A stretch of DNA of 64,000 nt from contig NZ_JAHLQH010000012.1 in assembly GCF_018918325.1 (NCBI RefSeq), positions 1-64,000 on the forward strand, read 5' to 3'. The notes under the pieces are model-generated. The model saw nothing but the letters and a program-made list of their open reading frames with translations, was not told the DNA's origin and did no database searches. How positions within the stretch are numbered: position 1 is the first letter of the stretch; every line of letters begins with the position of its first letter. A program made the position numbers and the translations under genes. This DNA is from Clostridium sp. MSJ-8 (GTDB taxonomy: Bacteria > Bacillota > Clostridia > Clostridiales > Clostridiaceae). Shown one piece after another: positions 9,483-18,785 of this stretch.

Positions 9483-10772
9483 ATGAAATTTGATTTTGAT
9501 AAATTGATAATGGGAATAAACACAAAAGTAAATACAAATACTAAAGGTAAAATAAAAAACATTAATTTTGATAATGCTGCTACAACTCCACCATTTTATA
9601 GAGTTCTTGATACAATGAGATTCTTGAGTAATTATTATGGCTCAATAGGAAGAGGTGCAGGGCAGAAATCTGAGATAACTAGTAGAGTATATAATTATAT
9701 AAGAGAATATATGTTAGATTATTTTAATATAGCTAATAAAGAAGAATATACAGTTATATATGTCAATAATACTACAGATGGTATTAACAAGCTTGCAAGA
9801 AGTTTAATAAAAGATAAAGATGAAGTTGTTATAGCAACTAGAATGGAACATCATTCTAATGATCTTCCTTGGAGAAAAGTGTGTAAAGTCGATTATATTG
9901 ATATAGATGAAAATGGTAGACTTAAGGTGGATACATTAGATAGAAAACTTAAAGATTATAAAGGAAAAGTAAGATATGTGGCGGTAACAGGAGCATCCAA
10001 TGTTACTGGTTATATAAATGATATTCATAAAATAGCAAGGATTAGTCATAAATATAATGCAAAGGTGATAATAGATGGTGCTCAGCTTGTACCACATGCA
10101 AAAATAGATATGATAGGAGACAACAGGGATGATGAGATAGATTTTTTAGTTTTTTCAGCACATAAGATATATGCACCATTTGGAGGTGGCGCTATTATAG
10201 GAAGAAAACAAGATTTAAGAGAGGCATCTCCATTTAATGAAGGAGGAGGCACAGTTAATTTAGTATTAGATGATAAAGTTATATATGCAGATGTTCCAGA
10301 GAAGGAAGAGGCAGGATCTCCTAATTATTTTGGAGCGGTAGCCATGGCAGTAGCATTAGAAGAGATGGATAAAATTGGTTTCGGCTATATTGAGAATAAA
10401 GATAAAGAATTAAAGAACTTATTGATGGAAGGATTAAAGTCTATATCTAGAGTACAAATGTATGGAGATATTGATAATTATAATGATACGACAGGAATAG
10501 TTATTTTTAATATCAAAAATATATTTCATGAAGATGTAGCTGAAATTTTGTCAAAGGAATATGGAATATTTGTTAGATCTGGGTGGTTTTGTGCACATCC
10601 TTATTGCAGAAGGTTAATGGGAATGGATGAAGCATCATCTAGTGCTTTCTTAAAAGAACCAAATGGTAGAATGCAAGGAATGATTAGAGTTAGTTTGGGA
10701 ATATACAATAATAGAGATGAAGTGGAATATTTTCTAAATACAATTGAAGATATATGTAAAAAAAATAAATAA
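9483..10772 (+). CDS. Class V aminotransferase, SufS-like cysteine desulfurase family
   Basis: A 429-residue PLP enzyme of fold type I. FDNAATTPP near residue 29 and the Schiff-base lysine in FSAHKIYAPFGGG near residue 225 are both present. IDGAQLVPH supplies the Asp and Gln that contact PLP. A cysteine in the position used by cysteine desulfurases for persulfide transfer occurs in RSGWFCAHPYC near residue 365. There is no SufU or IscU gene nearby, so the physiological reaction is open; related clostridial enzymes act on cysteine or selenocysteine. GGGGAGG lies about 11 bases before the start. It is divergent from the Asn-rich/DUF4397 pair and followed after 20 bases by a small zinc-ribbon gene. 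Confidence 0.8.
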   Translation: MKFDFDKLIMGINTKVNTNTKGKIKNINFDNAATTPPFYRVLDTMRFLSNYYGSIGRGAGQKSEITSRVYNYIREYMLDYFNIANKEEYTVIYVNNTTDGINKLARSLIKDKDEVVIATRMEHHSNDLPWRKVCKVDYIDIDENGRLKVDTLDRKLKDYKGKVRYVAVTGASNVTGYINDIHKIARISHKYNAKVIIDGAQLVPHAKIDMIGDNRDDEIDFLVFSAHKIYAPFGGGAIIGRKQDLREASPFNEGGGTVNLVLDDKVIYADVPEKEEAGSPNYFGAVAMAVALEEMDKIGFGYIENKDKELKNLLMEGLKSISRVQMYGDIDNYNDTTGIVIFNIKNIFHEDVAEILSKEYGIFVRSGWFCAHPYCRRLMGMDEASSSAFLKEPNGRMQGMIRVSLGIYNNRDEVEYFLNTIEDICKKNK

Positions 10773-10792
10773 TACAATAAGGGGTTTTTGTT

Positions 10793-11083
10793 ATGAGTAG
10801 AAAATGTGAGAGATGTAATTGGGAAGTTACAATAAAGTATTTGGCAAAACAAAAATCATATGATGAAATACGATGTTATAATTGTGGAAGAATATTAGAA
10901 GTTATTCCTATAAGTAAGCTTATGACTATAATATATTTTTTTATAGGTTTTCTTATAATTCTATCATTACCAATAGGAAAGTTACTAATAATAGTTATAG
11001 AGATTTTATGGATAATAATTTCGTATAATTATTTGCCTTTAATTATGTATATGTATAGAAATAAACAAGATGAAGATATATAA
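10793..11083 (+). CDS. Small zinc-ribbon membrane protein
   Basis: A 96-residue protein with CERC (residues 5-8) and CYNC (28-31), which together form a four-cysteine zinc ribbon. Two close hydrophobic segments follow, at about 43-60 and 63-82. The cysteine spacing is close to the small CxxC-20-CxxC protein family known from Firmicutes. It starts 20 bases after the aminotransferase and is probably co-transcribed. Its last codons form the left arm of the following terminator. The function is unknown. Confidence 0.75.
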   Translation: MSRKCERCNWEVTIKYLAKQKSYDEIRCYNCGRILEVIPISKLMTIIYFFIGFLIILSLPIGKLLIIVIEILWIIISYNYLPLIMYMYRNKQDEDI

Positions 11084-11103
11084 TATATAATCTTCATCTT
11101 GTT
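11064..11103. terminator. Bidirectional terminator between convergent genes
   Basis: AACAAGATGAAGAT (from 11064) pairs with ATCTTCATCTTGTT (to 11103) around an AT-rich centre. It overlaps the stop codon of the zinc-ribbon gene and lies just beyond the stop of the convergent phosphofructokinase gene. Confidence 0.65.
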
Positions 11104-11108
11104 AGATG

Positions 11109-12299
11109 TTACTTAGTGAATACCTTGAAGTCAGGTAATTCACCTAATAATGGTTTAAAATAATTATAAGCTTCTTCAGTTATATTATTACATTCTTCAT
11201 TTATCCATTTATCAGGGAAATATTTAACGTTATTTGCAACTTTATCAGCTTCAACTAAGAAGAAAGAGCTTTTGTATGGTATGTTGTTTTCTCTCTTTAT
11301 GGCAACCATATATCCATTATTGCCTTCAAGAGCATATTTTAACGCTTCATATCCAGTATTAAATGCTTCTTCAATATCTATTTCAGAAGAACAGTGCATA
11401 GCACATCTTTGAAGAACTCCTAATTCTAGAGCTTTAACTCTGTTAGTTATACCAGCATCTATTATAAGTTTCTTTAATGCTTCACCAACACCACCTAGTT
11501 GAGAATGACCAAATTTATCATGAGATAGAGCTTCTACTTCATTTATGAATTTTCCTTCGGCATTCTTGATACCTTCAGAAACAACTATGTAGACATGATT
11601 TTTTTCTTTGAATTTTTTTTCTACATCTTTTAAGAATTGCTCTACATCAAAAGGTTTTTCAGGTAGATATATAAAATCTACTACAGGATCACCTAGATAT
11701 TTTGCTGTACATGCAGAGGCAGCTAGCCAACCTGTATCACGTCCCATTGTTTCAAGTATAAATATACCATTGTTAATATATACAGAAGAATCCAAATATG
11801 TTTCTAACACTGATATAGCTATGAATTTTGCAGCACTAGCAAATCCAGGGGTATGATCAGTTAACATAAGGTCATTATCTATTGTTTTAGGTACACCTAT
11901 AAAATTTATATTTAAGTTCTTTTCGGCAGCATATTTACCAAGCTTTGCAGTTGTATCCATAGAATCATTTCCGCCAACATAGAAGAATGTTTTTATGTCT
12001 AATTCTGTAAGAATCTTTAATAATTTATCATATTCTTCTGTAGAGTCTTCTAGATTTTTCATTTTGTATCTACAAGAACCTAGACCAGAAGATGGTGTAT
12101 ATTTAAATTCATTTAATTCTTCATGAGGAATACAAGATAAATCAATAATATGGTTATCTAGAATTCCTTCTATACCATTGATTCCACCGTAGATTTTATC
12201 ATAGGCTTTTAGTTGTTCATTTGCCTTTATCAAACCTACAACACTTGAGTTTATTACGGAAGTAGGACCACCTGATTGAGCTATTATACAATTCGCCAT
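11109..12299 (-). CDS. 6-phosphofructokinase, probably pyrophosphate-dependent
   Basis: A 396-residue PfkA-superfamily enzyme converting fructose 6-phosphate to the 1,6-bisphosphate in glycolysis. The N-terminal IIAQSGGPTSVINSS and the GGNDSMDTTAKL loop match PPi-PFK: the Asp after GGN replaces the Gly found in ATP enzymes. PKTIDNDLMLTDHTPGF has Lys in PKTIDND where ATP enzymes have Gly. METMGRDTGWLAA is typical of the PPi group. AAGGAG lies 11 bases before the ATG at 12299; a longer frame opens with GTG inside that binding site and is rejected. It is a single-gene unit, divergent from the MntP-like gene. PPi use is inferred from the residues. Confidence 0.88.
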   Translation of the reverse strand: MANCIIAQSGGPTSVINSSVVGLIKANEQLKAYDKIYGGINGIEGILDNHIIDLSCIPHEELNEFKYTPSSGLGSCRYKMKNLEDSTEEYDKLLKILTELDIKTFFYVGGNDSMDTTAKLGKYAAEKNLNINFIGVPKTIDNDLMLTDHTPGFASAAKFIAISVLETYLDSSVYINNGIFILETMGRDTGWLAASACTAKYLGDPVVDFIYLPEKPFDVEQFLKDVEKKFKEKNHVYIVVSEGIKNAEGKFINEVEALSHDKFGHSQLGGVGEALKKLIIDAGITNRVKALELGVLQRCAMHCSSEIDIEEAFNTGYEALKYALEGNNGYMVAIKRENNIPYKSSFFLVEADKVANNVKYFPDKWINEECNNITEEAYNYFKPLLGELPDFKVFTK

Positions 12300-12470
12300 T
12301 ATAGAAAACACTCCTTATACTTATGTTATTAATTTTATAATTTACATTAATACTATACAATAAATGAAATTGATAATAAAGTTATTTTGTGAAAAAGTAA
12401 AATTAAATTGCATAGAAATCATTTTTAATAAATAAAACTAATTATAAGAAATTATTTATAGTGAGGTCTT

Positions 12471-13022
12471 ATGAAGATATATGTTGTTATACTTATAGGA
12501 ATTGCATTAGCAATGGATGCAGCAGGAGTAAGTTTAGCTATTGGATTAAAAGAAGAGCTAGATGAAGAAAAATCAAAATATATTTGGACTTTTGGAATTT
12601 TTCAAGCATTATTTACTTTTTTAGGTGGGGAAGTAGGTATATATTTTTCTAGATACATTGCAAGTATACCTTCTATAATAGGAGGAATATCGTTAATTAT
12701 AGTTGGAAGCGTTATGGTGATAAGTGGTAAGAAAAATGATGAAGAAAAAGAGGGGATTAATAAAATGATTATACCGCTTGGAATATCTGTTAGCATTGAT
12801 GCTTTAGCTATAGGTTTTACTATATTTAATAAATTTAGTTTTGGTACTCTAATATGTTATGGTGCAATCATTGGATTAATTACTATATTATTGTGTGAGT
12901 TTGCATTTATTGTATCTAAACAAGCTAGAAAAATATTTTTTATAAAGAAGTATGGAGAGTATTTAGGTGGAATAATATTATTATGTTTTGGACTTAAGAT
13001 GATTATAGAAAATTTGATTTAA
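12471..13022 (+). CDS. MntP/YtaF-type membrane protein, putative manganese efflux pump
   Basis: A 183-residue, six-helix membrane protein of the MntP family. Two symmetric halves carry ALAMDAAGVSLAIGL (residues 12-26) and VSIDALAIGFTIF (107-119); the Asp residues in MDA and IDA are the conserved metal-site positions. YtaF sporulation proteins share the fold, so the role is either Mn2+ export or a sporulation-linked function. The binding site GTGAGGTC is close to the ATG. I saw no yybP-ykoY manganese riboswitch upstream. It is followed by a 280-base gap. Confidence 0.8.
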   Translation: MKIYVVILIGIALAMDAAGVSLAIGLKEELDEEKSKYIWTFGIFQALFTFLGGEVGIYFSRYIASIPSIIGGISLIIVGSVMVISGKKNDEEKEGINKMIIPLGISVSIDALAIGFTIFNKFSFGTLICYGAIIGLITILLCEFAFIVSKQARKIFFIKKYGEYLGGIILLCFGLKMIIENLI

Positions 13023-13063
13023 GCTATGAATAAAAAAAATAATTAAGGGCATAATATAATATG

Positions 13064-13170
13064 TAGTTGCAAGCAATAAACGTAACTTCTACAGTATTTA
13101 ATTCAGTTTTACTTATAATTTATATTTTAGTGTCATTACTTATATATCTTTCTATGTATGCTTGCAACTA
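13064..13170. repeat. Inverted repeat TAGTTGCAAGCA/TGCTTGCAACTA
   Basis: TAGTTGCAAGCA starts at 13064 and its exact complement TGCTTGCAACTA lies at 13159-13170, about 83 bases apart with no gene between. AT-rich flanks extend the pairing a little. It could be a small non-autonomous element or an RNA with a long stem. The following stretch, about 13205-13290, resembles 30660-30750. Confidence 0.55.
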
Positions 13171-13303
13171 TATTTTATGTGATAAATTTAAAAACTTAAG
13201 ATAATATACTATAAATGGACAAACTAAAAATAACTATAATGCTTATGTGATTACAATATAATAAGATTAGGAAAGCAATCATTAGTTATTTAAATTTTTG
13301 TCC

Positions 13304-14263
13304 TTAATGGAAGGTTATTTCTCCACTTAGTACTGTTTTTGTTTCTCCATTTTCAGTACGAACTACAAGACAGCCATCATCATTTATTCCTATACAGTGA
13401 ACCTTTTCTTTATTTCTAGGAGTTATAAGATAAGCTTCTTTATCTAGTATTATTGAATTCTCCTTACATATCTTAACAATATTTTTATAATTACCATTTA
13501 TAATTAAGTCATTATAGTATGTTTCGAATATATTTAAGAATTTTGCTACGAATTCATTTCTATCATAAGTATGATTGAATTCAGTTCTTAATGAAGTTGC
13601 TTTTTCATGTAATTCTTCTGGAAGCTTCTCTATAGGAAAGTTAACATTTATTCCTATACCTACTATGAGATAATTAATTTTATCCATATCTGATTTCATT
13701 TCAGTTAGAATACCACAGATTTTTTTACCATTTATATATATGTCGTTAGGCCATTTGATAAGTGAATTTATTCCCATATCTTTTAGAAGTGTAATAAGTG
13801 CAGCACCTGCAAGCTGAGTTAATTTGCTAGCATTTTCAGGCTCAATATTAGGCTTTAGTATAAGGGACATCCATATGCCCCCGATAGGAGATTCAAAGAC
13901 TCTTCCTAGTCTTCCTTTTCCACCAATTTGTTTTTCAGAAACTACTAGGCTTCCATCTAGAGCTTCATCAGCTAATGTTTTGGCAATTTCATTAGTTGAT
14001 ACTACTTTATCATAATGATATATATTTCTGCCTATGAATTCAGTGTTAAGATGCGAATTAATTAAATCTTGGTTAAGAATATCAGGTTTAGATAATAACT
14101 TATAGCCTTTTTTTGATACACCTTCTATTTCGTAGCCAGCTTCCTTTAATGTTTTTATTTGTTTCCATATAGCAGAACGAGACACATTAAACATATTGCT
14201 TATTTCCTCACCTGAAACATAATCATCTCTACCCATCAATAATTGTAATAATTTGACATTCAT
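13304..14263 (-). CDS. birA: BirA: biotin operon repressor and biotin-protein ligase
   Basis: A 319-residue bifunctional protein. Residues 1-60 form a winged helix (MGRDDYVSGEEISNMFNVS, then IWKQIKTLKEAGYEI). The ligase core contains GGKGRLGRVFESPIGGIW near 112-130, the biotinoyl-AMP loop, then SLIKWPNDIYINGKKICGIL. A small SH3-like C-terminal domain ends VLSGEITFH. It attaches biotin to carboxylase BCCP domains and represses biotin genes when loaded. GGGAGG lies before the ATG. No biotin gene is in the window. Confidence 0.93.
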   Translation of the reverse strand: MNVKLLQLLMGRDDYVSGEEISNMFNVSRSAIWKQIKTLKEAGYEIEGVSKKGYKLLSKPDILNQDLINSHLNTEFIGRNIYHYDKVVSTNEIAKTLADEALDGSLVVSEKQIGGKGRLGRVFESPIGGIWMSLILKPNIEPENASKLTQLAGAALITLLKDMGINSLIKWPNDIYINGKKICGILTEMKSDMDKINYLIVGIGINVNFPIEKLPEELHEKATSLRTEFNHTYDRNEFVAKFLNIFETYYNDLIINGNYKNIVKICKENSIILDKEAYLITPRNKEKVHCIGINDDGCLVVRTENGETKTVLSGEITFH

Positions 14264-14328
14264 TTCATAACCTCCCTAAATAAATTCTTACAAAAAAATT
14301 GTGAAATCTTAAAATAATGTTACTTATC

Positions 14329-14357
14329 TTGAATTAATTAATAATAAATTGTATAAT
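14329..14357 (+). promoter_or_regulatory. Predicted promoter of the phosphodiester glycosidase gene
   Basis: TTGAAT (14329-14334), 17 bases, then TATAAT (14352-14357). The leader before the gene is about 110 bases. It contains a perfect odd palindrome AAATACAA-G-TTGTATTT (14401-14417) that could be an operator. Confidence 0.6.
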
Positions 14358-14473
14358 AAAACAAGTTCAAATGCAATATATTTAATTAGGCATTAAGGAA
14401 AAATACAAGTTGTATTTAGGTTTGAATGCAACAAATATATTTTAGAGAGGACGATAGGTAAAGAAATAATAAA

Positions 14474-15490
14474 ATGAGAAGAAGAAAAGAAAGAAAAATC
14501 AAAAAATTTAGTTGGAAGATGTTTATTGGATTCGTTATTTTTGAATTTATTTTTTCAGCAGTAACAGCCCCTTTTGTCCTTTTATACGGACCTTTTGAAA
14601 CAGCAAAGAAAACTTTTGTAGGAACAGCAATGGGGTCGATGCATTATCAATGGTTAGCAACAACATTCTTATCTCAAGATAAGATAGATGATATATTAGG
14701 TAAGAATAAAACAACTACAGACTATAAACAAGATACGTCATTAATAAGTATTAATGCATCTGAAGATGACGTTACACATGTAGAACGTCAGAACATTGAA
14801 GGAGAGAATTATAGTGGAATAGCACTTATTATAAGTAATCCTTATAAGGTACATGTTGGAGTATCACAGAAGCTTTCATGTATAACAGGTAAGGAAACAG
14901 GAGAAGGACAGAAAACCTCTCAGATAGCCAAGGCCTATGATGCAATAGCAGCTATTAATGGAGGATCTTTTGCTGATGACAGTGGTGCAGCAGCATGGAC
15001 TCAAAATGGTGGAAATCCTAGAGGCGTTATAATATCTTATGGAAAAACTATATATACTGATGTTGATAGATTTAATACACAATTAGATGTTGCAGCTATT
15101 AATAGTAGTGGCCAACTTATGGTGGGTAAATATACTCTAGAGGAGCTAGAATCTTCAGGAGTACAAGAGTGCTTGAATTTTGGACCTGCACTTATAATTA
15201 ATGGGGTAAAGCAATCTGTATCAGATATAGGTAATAGACCTAAAGCTATGATAGGGCAGAGAGCTGATGGAGCTATAGTGTTAGTAGTACTTGATCCTAA
15301 AAGTGGGGGTACTTTCGCAGCAACTATATATGAAGCTCAAGATGTAATGGAGAAGTTAGGCTGTGTTAATGCAACTAACTTAGATGGAGGAAAATCAACT
15401 ACAATGGTATATAATGATGAAGTTATTAACAATCCAACATTTGCTACAGGTGAGAGAAAGATAGCATCAGGATTTATTGTAGAGAAGTAG
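14474..15490 (+). CDS. Phosphodiester glycosidase (NAGPA domain) membrane-anchored protein
   Basis: A 338-residue protein with a basic N-terminus and one membrane helix (about 15-38), then an extracellular NAGPA domain. Family motifs include AAINGGSFADDSG (near 160), GGNPRGVIISYG, GQRADGAIVLVVLD (near 260) and NATNLDGGKSTTMVY (near 302). Related enzymes hydrolyse sugar-1-phosphodiesters and are often found in cell-wall or exopolysaccharide settings. The start has no strong binding site; an in-frame TAA 15 bases upstream rules out a longer form. It is followed after 16 bases by the first of two paralogous anchored proteins. Confidence 0.85.
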   Translation: MRRRKERKIKKFSWKMFIGFVIFEFIFSAVTAPFVLLYGPFETAKKTFVGTAMGSMHYQWLATTFLSQDKIDDILGKNKTTTDYKQDTSLISINASEDDVTHVERQNIEGENYSGIALIISNPYKVHVGVSQKLSCITGKETGEGQKTSQIAKAYDAIAAINGGSFADDSGAAAWTQNGGNPRGVIISYGKTIYTDVDRFNTQLDVAAINSSGQLMVGKYTLEELESSGVQECLNFGPALIINGVKQSVSDIGNRPKAMIGQRADGAIVLVVLDPKSGGTFAATIYEAQDVMEKLGCVNATNLDGGKSTTMVYNDEVINNPTFATGERKIASGFIVEK

Positions 15491-15506
15491 TTAGGAGGAT
15501 AAGTTA

Positions 15507-16607
15507 ATGAAGAAACTTAAGTCGATAGTCATATGGGCTATGTTGTCAATAATGCTTCAATGTGTAGTTTTATTGTACTTTGACAAGGTGAAGTTTAAAG
15601 AAACAAAAGCTTCTGATATAAAGATATCAAGTGTTGAAAATAAAAAACAAGAAGGAAAAATTAATTATTCTATTCCAGATGGAATTGACGGAGTTAAAAT
15701 ATCAGATGATGGAAAATATCTTGCATATATTCAAGATGGAAAATTTATGGTCGTTGATTTAAATAGTTTAAAAACCGAAAATTCAAAGCAATCTATTAAT
15801 CCAGATACAGCAACAAGAGAGATAATTACAGGTGATAGTGATAATTATGGTGCAGAAATAATGTACTATAAATGGATACAAGATGAAGATTTCTTAATAA
15901 TAGTTGAAAAAGTCTATAAGAATTCATATTCTTCAGTTCTTAAGCTTATAACATATAATGTTAGAAATGATGAGATTCATGATATGAGTGAGTTATGTAC
16001 TTACAAAGAAGGAATGGTAGTTGATAATATAGTATGTTCATTAGGTAGCGGAACAAATTATGTAGGAATAAGTAGAGATGGGTATAATTCTAACATATAT
16101 AGAATAGACATAAATGAAGATATGAGTAAGATAACTTATAATTTACCTTCACTTGGTAATTTTGCTGCAGTAGAAGATTATGATATATTAGTGTTTGAAG
16201 ATTCTCTTAATAAATTATTTTATTATTATACAAATGGAAATACAAAGAGTATTCCAATAGAGAATTCTAATAATTTAACTTTAATAGGTGTAGATAATGA
16301 TAAAAAGGTATACTTAGGAGAAATGTCAGGAGAAAAAATAAACAAGATTGTTTATGGTGAGTATGATACTGATACAAGTACTTGGAATAGTATAGAATTA
16401 GATAAGGAAAAAGATATTTCAGATATTATATTAGATTCTGAAGGAGATATACTTATTAATGATAATCTAACAGGTACTATAAAAAATATGAGTAATAATA
16501 AAGAGTTGTCTTATGAAGGAAAATTAATAAGTATAACTAATGAATATGTGTGTACTGAAAACAATGGTAAATTAGTTTTAAAGAGTTTAACAGATTTAAA
16601 TAGTTAA
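15507..16607 (+). CDS. Membrane-anchored protein of unknown function, paralog 1
   Basis: A 366-residue protein with one N-terminal membrane anchor (VIWAMLSIMLQCVVLLYFDKV). The long extracytoplasmic part is rich in repeated strands such as GVKISDDGKYLAYIQDGKF and DENFLIIVEKV-like blocks, suggesting a beta-propeller. It is clearly paralogous to the gene at 16695: both share the anchor, the FDK(V/I)KFK motif and the domain order. AGGAGG precedes the start. It probably belongs to the unit of the phosphodiester glycosidase. No catalytic motif was recognised. Confidence 0.75.
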   Translation: MKKLKSIVIWAMLSIMLQCVVLLYFDKVKFKETKASDIKISSVENKKQEGKINYSIPDGIDGVKISDDGKYLAYIQDGKFMVVDLNSLKTENSKQSINPDTATREIITGDSDNYGAEIMYYKWIQDEDFLIIVEKVYKNSYSSVLKLITYNVRNDEIHDMSELCTYKEGMVVDNIVCSLGSGTNYVGISRDGYNSNIYRIDINEDMSKITYNLPSLGNFAAVEDYDILVFEDSLNKLFYYYTNGNTKSIPIENSNNLTLIGVDNDKKVYLGEMSGEKINKIVYGEYDTDTSTWNSIELDKEKDISDIILDSEGDILINDNLTGTIKNMSNNKELSYEGKLISITNEYVCTENNGKLVLKSLTDLNS

Positions 16608-16612
16608 AAACA

Positions 16613-16648
16613 TTTTGAGCCTTAAGAAAATATTTTCTTAAGGCTCAA
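16613..16648. terminator. Perfect inverted repeat between the paralogs
   Basis: TTTGAGCCTTAAGAAAA pairs exactly with TTTTCTTAAGGCTCAAA around a 2-base centre. The stem is long and stable but not followed by a T run, so it may attenuate, stabilise the upstream mRNA end or terminate weakly. Confidence 0.55.
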
Positions 16649-16694
16649 ATTAAATTATATTTGCTATAGCTATATGGGATAAGGGGATTGCAGA

Positions 16695-17729
16695 GTGAAA
16701 ATTATAAAGAGATTATTTGTATGGGCACTGATATCTATAATTATGCAGGTATCAGTATTTTGGTATTTTGACAAGATAAAATTTAAGTATACAGATGATA
16801 TTAAAATCCAAAAGGTAGAAGGTTATGATGAGGAAGAATTTAAAGAAATAGATAACTCTATATTAAAAGAAGCAATAGATATTGAAGTATCAGATGATGG
16901 AAAATATATATGTTATAGGCAAGATGAAAAGGTTATGATATATGATGTTTATAGAGAAGAAGGTAGGAAAATATTATCTGATGCACAACAAAATATATTA
17001 TATTATTCTTGGATTGTAGATGAAGATATACTTATGGTTATAGAGAAAGAACTTTCGCAAGATAATATAGAATATATAAAAGTTTCAACCTATAATGTTA
17101 AGAATAATTTACAAAAAAATATAACTAATAATTTATGCGAGTACATTGATGGTATGACAATAAGTTCTATACAAGTATCAATAGGAGCAGGTACTACTTA
17201 TATAGGAATAAAAGCAAATGAATATGATTCATACTTATATAAGATAGATATTAATGATAATTCGTGTAGAATTGGATATTATGTAAGTGATATAGGTATA
17301 ATGCAAACTGTTGAAGGTTATGACATATTAGTTTATGAAGATGCATTAAATAAACAAGTTTATTATTATGAAAATGGAAAAAATGATGTTATAAATACTC
17401 AATATATAGATTCAATTAAATTAATTGGAATTGATAATGAAAAAAATATATACATAGGTGAAGTTCAAAATAATAAGATTAATAAAATTGTATATGGACC
17501 TTACAATTCTGAGTATTCAACATGGAAGAATGTAGATTTAGATGCTTCATTAAATTGCGAAGATATAATATGTACTAGAAATAATAAATTATATCTAAAA
17601 AGTAATAATAAGCTTATAAATATAGTTACTAATGAAGAACTAGAATATAAGGGAGAACTTCTACAAGTTACATCAAATGTTATATGTAGCTTATATGAAG
17701 ACAAGATAATAATTAAGAATTATATATAA
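16695..17729 (+). CDS. Membrane-anchored protein of unknown function, paralog 2
   Basis: A 344-residue paralog of the preceding gene. It has an N-terminal anchor (LFVWALISIIMQVSVFWYFDKIKFK in outline), then DIEVSDDGKYICYRQDEKV and later blocks that align with paralog 1. The start is GTG with AAGGGG 9 bases upstream. The two copies have diverged strongly, so the duplication is old. The function is unknown; a sensor or wall-associated beta-propeller is possible. Confidence 0.75.
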   Translation: MKIIKRLFVWALISIIMQVSVFWYFDKIKFKYTDDIKIQKVEGYDEEEFKEIDNSILKEAIDIEVSDDGKYICYRQDEKVMIYDVYREEGRKILSDAQQNILYYSWIVDEDILMVIEKELSQDNIEYIKVSTYNVKNNLQKNITNNLCEYIDGMTISSIQVSIGAGTTYIGIKANEYDSYLYKIDINDNSCRIGYYVSDIGIMQTVEGYDILVYEDALNKQVYYYENGKNDVINTQYIDSIKLIGIDNEKNIYIGEVQNNKINKIVYGPYNSEYSTWKNVDLDASLNCEDIICTRNNKLYLKSNNKLINIVTNEELEYKGELLQVTSNVICSLYEDKIIIKNYI

Positions 17730-17815
17730 TTATGATATTTTTGTTGAAAATATTACAAGAATTATTTAAAATATATTAATGTTGAAAAAGTAAATTATAC
17801 AATAAGGAGAAAAGA

Positions 17816-18457
17816 ATGAGACTAAGAAAAAAATGGTGGGCTAGACCTGAGTTAGAAGCAAGTGATATCTTTATACAAGATCCAAGAAGTCTTAAGGGCA
17901 GATGGAATGAAGAATTTAAGAATGATAATCCTATACACTTAGAGTTAGGTTGTGGAAGAGGTAAATTCTTAAAAGAAAAATGTGAGAAATATCCTGATAT
18001 AAATCATATAGCAGTAGATCTTAAGGACGAAGTTTTAGTATATACACTTAGAACTGTAAAATCATCTGAAAGAGAGCTTACTAATGCTAGAATTGTTGCA
18101 CTTAATATTGCATTTATAGCTGAATTATTTGACAAAGATGAGATAGATAAAATATATATTAACTTCTGTAATCCTTGGCCTAAAGATAGACATAATAAGA
18201 GGAGACTTACTCATACAAAATTCCTAGAGGAATATAAAAAATTTCTAAAGAAAGGGTCTCAAATTTGGTTTAAGACAGATGATAGAGGTTTATTTGATGA
18301 TTCTTTAGAATACTTTAAAGAAAGTGGTTTTAGTTTAGATTTTGTTACATATGATTTACATAATTCCGATTTTAAGGATAATATAATGACAGAGTATGAA
18401 ACTAAGTTTACTGGAATGGGAATGAAGATAATGGGATTAGTTGCAACATTACAATAA
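17816..18457 (+). CDS. trmB: tRNA (guanine-N7-)-methyltransferase
   Basis: A 213-residue SAM-dependent enzyme making m7G46 in tRNA variable loops. [12 protein letters not shown] (near 42-53) is the SAM-binding loop. [19 protein letters not shown] (near 118-136) is the TrmB hallmark with PWPK and [21 protein letters not shown] completes the family pattern. AAGGAG lies 6 bases before the ATG. It sits between the paralog pair and the argS T-box. Confidence 0.94.
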   Translation: MRLRKKWWARPELEASDIFIQDPRSLKGRWNEEFKNDNPIHLELGCGRGKFLKEKCEKYPDINHIAVDLKDEVLVYTLRTVKSSERELTNARIVALNIAFIAELFDKDEIDKIYINFCNPWPKDRHNKRRLTHTKFLEEYKKFLKKGSQIWFKTDDRGLFDDSLEYFKESGFSLDFVTYDLHNSDFKDNIMTEYETKFTGMGMKIMGLVATLQ

Positions 18458-18489
18458 TTTTCAATGTATAACTTATTAGTAAATCCTTA

Positions 18490-18518
18490 TTGACAGTAAA
18501 AATATATATTTGTATAAT
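18490..18518 (+). promoter_or_regulatory. Promoter of argS T-box transcript
   Basis: TTGACA (18490-18495), exactly 17 bases, then TATAAT (18513-18518). This is a consensus vegetative promoter, and the T-box leader begins shortly after. Confidence 0.8.
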
Positions 18519-18545
18519 AAAAAAATAGGAAAATATAATAATAAT

Positions 18546-18772
18546 CGTAGATGAGAAGAGTAATTTTAGTTGAGTTGTAAGCGAGCAAGGAATTGGTGTG
18601 AGCCTTGTGAATAAGCTAGGATGAAGAGAGCCTCGGAGATATTCATTGTTATTAATTTAGTGATGAATCGCAGATTTATACTGTGTTGACAATAAAAGTG
18701 GCAATTACTGCAATTAGAGTGGTACCGCGGAATATATTCCGTCTCTTTATTTTTATAAAGAGGCGATTTTTT
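18546..18772 (+). promoter_or_regulatory. T-box riboswitch of argS (tRNA-Arg sensing)
   Basis: The leader has T-box layout: a long stem I region (18546-18640), then the T-box core AGAGTGGTACCGCGG (18716-18730) and a terminator stem GTCTCTTTAT/ATAAAGAGGC (18741-18764) with a T run. The TGGT bulge would pair with an ACCA tRNA end. In stem I the sequence GAAG-AGA-G-CCTC suggests AGA (Arg) as specifier. Uncharged tRNA-Arg should stabilise the antiterminator and allow argS transcription. The specifier choice is read by eye and less certain than the T-box call. Confidence 0.9.
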
Positions 18773-18785
18773 TAGGAGGATTAAG

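Noticed and set aside
12312-12470. Possible manganese riboswitch upstream of the MntP-like gene
   Set aside because: The 159-base gap is AT-rich and shows none of the conserved yybP-ykoY core.
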